Shown piece by piece: positions 30,001 through 35,715 of a DNA stretch of 38,631 nucleotides. The notes under the pieces are model-generated. The model searched no databases. It was not told the origin of the DNA and saw only the letters and a list, made by a program, of their open reading frames with translations. Every line of letters starts with the position of its first letter. The stretch's first letter is position 1. The translations under genes were made by a program, and so were the position numbers. The stretch comes from Candidatus Saccharimonadota bacterium (GTDB lineage: Bacteria; Patescibacteriota; Saccharimonadia; Saccharimonadales; Saccharimonadaceae): contig JACPYF010000027.1 of assembly GCA_016196195.1 (NCBI GenBank), positions 1 to 38,631 on the forward strand, in the 5' to 3' direction.

Positions 30001-30103
30001 ATAAAATATCTTTTCCGAAAATCGGAACTAGATTTAGCACCCAACTAAAAGGGTTGCTGGCAGGTCACAGGGCTAGGTCCCTCGCTGCGCTCTTGATATT
30101 AAA
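30001..30103 (-). ncRNA. SAM-I (S-box) riboswitch aptamer
   Basis: Minus strand AATATCAAGAGCGCAGCGAGGGACCTAGCCCTGTGACCTGCCAGCAACCCTTTTAGTTGGGTGCTAAATCTAGTTCCGATTTTCGGAAAAGATATT matches S-box core; P1 AATATC/GATATT, P2 GCAG/CTGC, P3 AACCC/GGGTG, P4 TTCCGA/TCGGAA. Confidence 0.92.
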
Positions 30104-30155
30104 TTGTTAATGTATATTTATATTAACATATTAGCTGAGTATGTTAGTAGCTACC

Positions 30156-30202
30156 GTTTATGTAAATTTGCTTACTGCGTATCTGTTAAAACTTACATAA
30201 AC
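30156..30202. promoter_or_regulatory. Perfect 10-bp inverted repeat before the 30211 CDS
   Basis: GTTTATGTAA (30156-30165) and TTACATAAAC (30193-30202). Confidence 0.55.
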
Positions 30203-30210
30203 TGAGAAAT

Positions 30211-30789
30211 ATGAGTGATGGAGAAAAACCACCCACTGATATTGAAGAGTTTAAAAGGGCAAAAGAAGATGCCGAGCTTGAAATGGAGCCACCGTATGTA
30301 GAGCTATTCGACATATTAATAGAAGATGCACTGTTCTATGACACACAAATCAAAGAGAAATATGCACAAACTAAACCAGAGTTCGACCTTGACTTTGGCA
30401 AAAGAGAAAAAGGCATATACTACATTCTAGTTAGACTGCAACATGATGGTGAGCTTTCGGGTAATTTAAATTGGGTGAACCCCGCCTTAGCCAAAACAGA
30501 GCTCTACTACTTTATTACAAATGCAGGCGAGCTTGTGAGGGAGATCTCTTTATCTACCCATGAAGGAGACAGTCCAAAGAATAAAATGTCGGTAACTACA
30601 GATTTAGGTAAAGAATTAGGTGAAGAATTTGCCAATTATTTATTTTCTGAACCTTGGTCTAATAAAGAAAAAATATTGAAGTTTTGCCAGCTAAGTGACG
30701 ACGAAAAACAGCAGATAGATGAAATTTACAAGCAATTCAAACTCCACCACATAGGCAAAACAGCCATCGATGACTCAGAATTAGACTAG
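30211..30789 (+). CDS. Hypothetical protein
   Basis: 192-aa acidic soluble ORF; no recognised family. Confidence 0.65.
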   Translation: MSDGEKPPTDIEEFKRAKEDAELEMEPPYVELFDILIEDALFYDTQIKEKYAQTKPEFDLDFGKREKGIYYILVRLQHDGELSGNLNWVNPALAKTELYYFITNAGELVREISLSTHEGDSPKNKMSVTTDLGKELGEEFANYLFSEPWSNKEKILKFCQLSDDEKQQIDEIYKQFKLHHIGKTAIDDSELD

Positions 30790-30861
30790 AGTTTTTAGGC
30801 TTTTTCTGACAAAATAGAACATAGTACATCGGGTGGCAACAAGTCAGGAGGAACAATCACA

Positions 30862-31572
30862 ATGAAAGACCCCGAAATCTCAACAAGAATAACCGAGTTA
30901 AAGAATGGGTTTCAGCAAGAAACTGATAAAAAGTTAGCTGAATTTGATAAACATGGCGAGCGCCTAGCAAGGCTAGAGGAAGACTTTGGCTTTGACCTAG
31001 ACATTGCAACAGATATTTACGGCGACAAGCTGTTGGACCCGCTAGATACCGAGAATGTTTTGGAAAAATGGGAGCAGCTACTAGCTAAAATAGCCAAGAA
31101 TCCGGGCGGCGATTTGCTCCTAGTTCGACAGGTAGAGGTATCAACTGGCGTTTACAGCGTTGCTCATAGCTCGAGTATAAAATATAGCGAAAAAGCAGTC
31201 GAAGTAGCCATAGTCAAGAATATACAGCCTGAAAATATAGTCTACGTACCTGCCGACCCTGAAAATAACATACCGGCGCACATAGCTGTATTAGGTGATG
31301 TCTCGGTTAGCTATCCAGCCAGGGAGCCAGGATACTCGAGAGGCCTGATAGAACCACCCGGTTCTCAAAACGGCATAATGTTAGCAGAGCAAACAGAAGG
31401 CATCAGGCTGTTGGATGGTAGCAGCGGCTTAGCATCCTATGATGTCTCATTTATCTACGATCCGACCTCAAAAGAAGCGTACGACTTGATCAATTCCAAG
31501 ATAGAAGACGCATTGCAATTCCCTATTCATATTATCGAACAAATACACGAAAGAAACGAAACAAAATCGTAA
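30862..31572 (+). CDS. Hypothetical protein
   Basis: 236-aa ORF with SD TCAGGAGGA upstream. Confidence 0.75.
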   Translation: MKDPEISTRITELKNGFQQETDKKLAEFDKHGERLARLEEDFGFDLDIATDIYGDKLLDPLDTENVLEKWEQLLAKIAKNPGGDLLLVRQVEVSTGVYSVAHSSSIKYSEKAVEVAIVKNIQPENIVYVPADPENNIPAHIAVLGDVSVSYPAREPGYSRGLIEPPGSQNGIMLAEQTEGIRLLDGSSGLASYDVSFIYDPTSKEAYDLINSKIEDALQFPIHIIEQIHERNETKS

Positions 31573-31662
31573 TAGAAATTTTAACGGTGTAACAGAGCTA
31601 GTTTCTTGATATACTGTTTCATGAAGCTGGAGATTAGTTTTAATATATTTGTCTTGGCCCGA

Positions 31663-31736
31663 TAGGGTGTGGCCAAGCGGTAAGGCAACGGGTTCTGGTC
31701 CCGTGATCGGGGGTTCGAATCCCTCCACCCTAGCCA
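31663..31736 (+). tRNA. tRNA-Gln (anticodon CTG), CCA encoded
   Basis: TAGGGTG...CACCCTA acceptor stem, ACGGG-TTCTGGT-CCCGT anticodon arm, GGGGGTTCGAATCCCTC T-arm, G discriminator and CCA. Confidence 0.96.
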
Positions 31737-31750
31737 AGACAAGCACATTG

Positions 31751-31768
31751 ATCCCTCATCCCCAGCCA
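31751..31768 (+). repeat. Direct repeat copy 1, tRNA-3'-end-like
   Basis: ATCCCTCATCCCCAGCCA, identical to 32642-32659. Confidence 0.9.
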
Positions 31769-31837
31769 GAGGCTACATATAGATCCAGACCCACGGGCCT
31801 CTACAAAATTCAACAAATATAATATGAGGCTTTGATC

Positions 31838-32614
31838 ATGCCAGAGATAGAACTGTCAATTGAGAATCCATACGCAACTCACAACTTGAGGCATAACCGG
31901 GAGCCCACCGCGTTCGCAAGAGCTTTTAGGCACTTGTCACTAGGTCTTAATCCAGGCAAAGTAGTTCCTGTCTTTATGCACATAGATAATGATCACAAGT
32001 TATTTGGCATATTTACATTAAATAAGGGCGGATCTGTATCCTTTTTCCCTGATTTTTATAAATTAAATAATTTTGATCATATAACGCTTAGTAAAGACTT
32101 CATAAAAAACAAAGGTCATTTAACAAAAGTTAGTGAAGCGGGTAAACATTCGAAATCAATCAGCATAGAAGCAAGTCTGCTCAGTAATGGTAACTACCAC
32201 TTAGTTACTTTCGGCATGGAGGACGGTGGCTTGTTAATGGATTCACCTCCCCAAATAGAACTGCCGCCAGTAACCTATAATTCCGAGGAAGAACAAAAAC
32301 GGTACCACGCATGGATTGAACAGGCTGTCGACTGTGGTATTTCTATCCTTTATTTTCCTAAGGAGCTGGGCTTTTACTGCGTTCAAATTATTGTTTCCCC
32401 AAAGGGCCATAGTGGACAAGGTATGTCCGTCGTAACGAACTTCATACAGAGGCTACTTGTTGATAGTGAAGTAATCGATAGTAATCAACGAAATTGTCAG
32501 GTAGTTACTATACCGACAACTGAAAATTGTGACTTTATGCTCCATATACTCACATTTCGCGTCAATAACAAACTAAGTACACCCTTTGGCATTTCGATGG
32601 CGCGAACAATATGA
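31838..32614 (+). CDS. Hypothetical protein
   Basis: Long ORF from ATG 31838 (MPEIELSIENPYATHNLRHN); no family recognised. Confidence 0.75.
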   Translation: MPEIELSIENPYATHNLRHNREPTAFARAFRHLSLGLNPGKVVPVFMHIDNDHKLFGIFTLNKGGSVSFFPDFYKLNNFDHITLSKDFIKNKGHLTKVSEAGKHSKSISIEASLLSNGNYHLVTFGMEDGGLLMDSPPQIELPPVTYNSEEEQKRYHAWIEQAVDCGISILYFPKELGFYCVQIIVSPKGHSGQGMSVVTNFIQRLLVDSEVIDSNQRNCQVVTIPTTENCDFMLHILTFRVNNKLSTPFGISMARTI

Positions 32615-32641
32615 TACCTTGTAGTGTCTTCTAATGAACCA

Positions 32642-32659
32642 ATCCCTCATCCCCAGCCA
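32642..32659 (+). repeat. Direct repeat copy 2, tRNA-3'-end-like
   Basis: ATCCCTCATCCCCAGCCA, identical to 31751-31768. Confidence 0.9.
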
Positions 32660-32668
32660 ATAGAATTT

Positions 32669-33322
32669 TTAAAAGTCGTTTTTGATCTCTTGGGCCAAGG
32701 CGCGTAGCCGTGATTTTTTGTTTTTGCCGTCGCGCTTGACATAGCGTAGCACTAGCAAAGCACCAAATATACCTCCCGCCAGATCGAAAATCATATCGTT
32801 CATAGTGTCAACTAGTGGTGATGCAGTCAGGCTACCCTGCAAATATGTTCCCAAAAATACGTCGGATAGATATTCTATTATTTCCCAAATTGCACCGATA
32901 CCAAGTGCAACCATAACGACTACAAACATCGTAGGCACTAGACTGGCCTTTAATGAACCCGTAGCCTGCATAGTATAGGCAAACATAGCAGCAATAAAAC
33001 CTAGGAAGAATGGCAACATAAAGTGTACCAGCTTGTCGTAGTAAGGCACATGGTCATAAAAATTGAGCGTTTCGCCTATGACCAGCTGCAGAACTACCAT
33101 AATAAATAGTATCAACTCGAACTCTAGCGGCATAGCTTTTATGCGACCACGTGACACAAACGCCGGAAACGAGATAGCTACAAGGGAAAGTAATATTGCC
33201 AAACCAACCAACGGCTCGTTGATAATCTGATATATTCCGGTAACCAGTACGATACCGCGCAGTATAGCCACTATCTTGCGTCGCCTGGCCAAAACATCTT
33301 TCTTGTTACTCATTGAGACCAA
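32669..33322 (-). CDS. DUF2238/YjdF-like membrane protein
   Basis: YYDKLVHFMLPFFLGF; GIGAIWEIIEYLSD; DTMNDMIFDLAGGIFGALL. Confidence 0.72.
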   Translation of the reverse strand: MVSMSNKKDVLARRRKIVAILRGIVLVTGIYQIINEPLVGLAILLSLVAISFPAFVSRGRIKAMPLEFELILFIMVVLQLVIGETLNFYDHVPYYDKLVHFMLPFFLGFIAAMFAYTMQATGSLKASLVPTMFVVVMVALGIGAIWEIIEYLSDVFLGTYLQGSLTASPLVDTMNDMIFDLAGGIFGALLVLRYVKRDGKNKKSRLRALAQEIKNDF

Positions 33323-33390
33323 TATACCACAAAGTGCCTATGGGCCTTTTTTAACTATTAACATGCATTTATTAGCACCTCACGTGGGCG

Positions 33391-33825
33391 TTAGTGCTTG
33401 GTCGACAATTTTGAAAATGTATAGTCCACTAAAGTCACTAAGATTGTCGCGCTAGCAACGACTATCAATATACCGATGAAGCCATGCACATATACATAAT
33501 CACCGAACAGCAAATCTAGTATAACGATAAAAATAAACTTTGATACAAACAGCAAAAACCACACACAAAAGAACATTAGGGCTCTGTATTGCTTGCCATC
33601 TTTGCTCTTTAGCCCCGCAACTATCTTTTTCTTTAGCAACATCACTACGCTGGTTAGGACCTGCAGCACAAATGCCGCCATGAAGATGTACGAAAAACTT
33701 TTTGCCCAAACAATATTGGTATAATCTGCAAAAAAACCGAGAACTAAAACAAAAATCAATGTACCGATAAACATTTCTTTAAAGATCAGCTGCTTTGTAG
33801 TAAGTATAGTTTTACTAGTAGACAT
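33391..33825 (-). CDS. Multi-TM hypothetical membrane protein
   Basis: 144 aa with about four hydrophobic segments. Confidence 0.65.
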   Translation of the reverse strand: MSTSKTILTTKQLIFKEMFIGTLIFVLVLGFFADYTNIVWAKSFSYIFMAAFVLQVLTSVVMLLKKKIVAGLKSKDGKQYRALMFFCVWFLLFVSKFIFIVILDLLFGDYVYVHGFIGILIVVASATILVTLVDYTFSKLSTKH

Positions 33826-33843
33826 ATAGCCTAGTATGAACTA

Positions 33844-33921
33844 CTATTTTGCAGCTTTTTTGAGCTTTTTCTTCAAGAGTCGTTTGCGCGTAGCGCTGTG
33901 CCAGTTTTTGTGCTTTGCCAT
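33844..33921 (-). CDS. 25-aa highly basic microprotein, ribosomal-protein-like
   Basis: Below ORF-track cutoff. MAKHKNWHSATRKRLLKKKLKKAAK, preceded by AGGAAGTAACTATA. Confidence 0.6.
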   Translation of the reverse strand: MAKHKNWHSATRKRLLKKKLKKAAK

Positions 33922-33972
33922 TATAGTTACTTCCTATCTGTTGTATTAGCTATCATTGTACCACGACTTGAG

Positions 33973-34251
33973 TTATTGCTTTTTCGGATTCTTTTTTGCC
34001 CAAGCTACTATAACCTTCGAGCCGTCAACTACGGTACCGTCGTCCAGTACTAGTGTTGGCACATGATGGTTACCTTTTAGTTTAGTCATCTTTTTGCGAC
34101 CTGCAGTATTTGGAAGTGGCTTTGATAGAAAACCTATGCCTTTTACTGCCTCGATTTCTGGTTCATAGCCAGCTTTTATCAAAGATTGGTACGCCTTTGC
34201 ACATGGGTGTTCTTTTGAACCACCAGTAGTAAAACACACGTACAATTTCAT
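33973..34251 (-). CDS. Glutaredoxin/GST-N-like thioredoxin-fold protein
   Basis: MKLYVCFTTGGSKEHPCAKAYQSLIKAGYEPE...HHVPTLVLDDGTVVDGSKVIVAWAKK; start at ATG 34251. Confidence 0.7.
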   Translation of the reverse strand: MKLYVCFTTGGSKEHPCAKAYQSLIKAGYEPEIEAVKGIGFLSKPLPNTAGRKKMTKLKGNHHVPTLVLDDGTVVDGSKVIVAWAKKNPKKQ

Positions 34252-34288
34252 AATACTAGTATACACTTTGTGAAAAACAATGCTGAAT

Positions 34289-34327
34289 ACAAAAAAGCCT
34301 TAGCGGGCTTTACCCTATTAGGTCTTT
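34289..34327. repeat. Imperfect direct repeat A containing terminator-like hairpin
   Basis: ACAAAAAAGCCTTAGCGGGCTTTACCCTATTAGGTCTTT aligns without gaps to 35093-35131. Confidence 0.7.
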
Positions 34328-34433
34328 GCAATGTGTCAGTAAGATTACTAACACAGCTGGTGTTATCTTTTTAACAGACAAAGATCTATATTTTGACTAA
34401 TATTTTCATATAAACCTTAAAAAAGGAGGATAT

Positions 34434-34751
34434 ATGGCAAAAAATATATTAGTAAGTTGGCTAAATGACGCATACGCGATGGAGCAAGCCCAAATAAAGA
34501 TGTTAAATCGTTTTATTAATGATTTTGACGATTATCCACTTATTCAAGAGGTTCTAACGGACCATCTAGAGGAAACCAAGGCTCAAGCCAACTCCATAAA
34601 GGAATGTGTCGAGAATATGGACGAAAATGTGTCCACTACAAAGTCAATTTTAGGAAACATGATGGGGACATTGCAAGGAGCAAGTACGAGCGCATACGAA
34701 GATGAAATAGTAAAAGACATGATCATGATACATGCAGGTGAGCAATTTTAG
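34434..34751 (+). CDS. DUF892/YciF-like ferritin-fold protein, apparently C-terminally truncated
   Basis: LVSWLNDAYAMEQAQIKMLNRF...LTDHLEETKAQANSIKECVE...EIVKDMIMIHAGEQF then stop; SD AGGAGG. Confidence 0.7.
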   Translation: MAKNILVSWLNDAYAMEQAQIKMLNRFINDFDDYPLIQEVLTDHLEETKAQANSIKECVENMDENVSTTKSILGNMMGTLQGASTSAYEDEIVKDMIMIHAGEQF

Positions 34752-34761
34752 AATTATTTAT

Positions 34762-35034
34762 ATGGCAAAAAAATGGTCGCAAAATGTCATACAAAAAAGC
34801 AACGCACTAGATTTAGAAGAAGGTGTATTCACATGGTATTGCCCTAAAAGAATAGCTCAATCTTTGAAAAACTCTGCACTACGTAGCAGCCGGCGAAAAT
34901 CTCCACCCTATCAATCAGCTATGTCTATGCTTAACTTTTATATCAATCGGGCCGGTAAAAATTTGCCACATGAAAGGCTCGTGATATTGAGAGATGCAAA
35001 GACAGAGCTTCGAAAAACCTTCGATTTAGACTAA
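34762..35034 (+). CDS. DUF3175-like protein
   Basis: MAKKWSQNVIQKSNALDLEEGVFTWYCPKRIAQSLKNSA...PYQSAMSMLNFYINRAGKNLP; start at ATG 34762 rather than 34732. Confidence 0.8.
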   Translation: MAKKWSQNVIQKSNALDLEEGVFTWYCPKRIAQSLKNSALRSSRRKSPPYQSAMSMLNFYINRAGKNLPHERLVILRDAKTELRKTFDLD

Positions 35035-35092
35035 TCAATACTATAAGTTATGAATTCTTTGCTTTTCCAAAAAGTTTAAATGCTACGACAAT

Positions 35093-35131
35093 AGAAAAAA
35101 GCCCTTGCGGGCTTTAGTCTATTTGGTTTTA
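35093..35131. repeat. Imperfect direct repeat B; minus-strand terminator of the K+ channel gene
   Basis: AGAAAAAAGCCCTTGCGGGCTTTAGTCTATTTGGTTTTA; minus strand AAAGCCCGCAAGGGCTTTTTT. Confidence 0.75.
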
Positions 35132-35260
35132 TAACTAGGTTATATCCCCAAACATTATCTTGCGATAATGGTCACCTCACAGCGACATATTTATAATACA
35201 CCCGCCCGCTACACATGCGCAAGCTATTTTGTTGTAATAAATATATTAGGCTGTGGAAAA

Positions 35261-35575
35261 CTACTTTTTACGTTTTTCACGACGTTCTTTTGTATTGATC
35301 GCCGCACGTCGTATCAACAAGTTCGCAAACAGCCCGATTATTCCTATACCCATCAATACATAAAATGTCGTAAATATCTTGCCCAACGACGTGTGAGGAG
35401 TGATATCACCATAGCCCACCGTGGTCAGCGTGATGACGCTGAAATAATATGCGTTTAGCCATGATAGTTTCTCTACAAAGTGATAAAAAACCGTTCCTGT
35501 TGCCAGCACACCAAGAGCTAGGGCTGCAACTAAGCCAAAATATGTGTTGACTTGCTTTACTTGTTTATCGTCCAT
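35261..35575 (-). CDS. Two-TM potassium channel
   Basis: Selectivity filter TLTTVGYGDITPHTSLGK. Confidence 0.9.
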   Translation of the reverse strand: MDDKQVKQVNTYFGLVAALALGVLATGTVFYHFVEKLSWLNAYYFSVITLTTVGYGDITPHTSLGKIFTTFYVLMGIGIIGLFANLLIRRAAINTKERREKRKK

Positions 35576-35715
35576 GAGCTAATTATAGCATTTGCGACCA
35601 ATTCCTACAGATGCGCCATATACGGTCTTAGTACTAATGCTAATTACTATCACAAATATATACTATGAGTTAGAATAATAAGGTATTGAGGGGAGATAAA
35701 AAGCCGACATAACAC

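Noticed and set aside
31468-31746. Minus-strand ORF MLVLARVEGFEPPITGPEPVALPLGHT...
   Set aside because: It is the antisense translation of tRNA-Gln, a well-known spurious ORF type, and it also overlaps the 30862 CDS.
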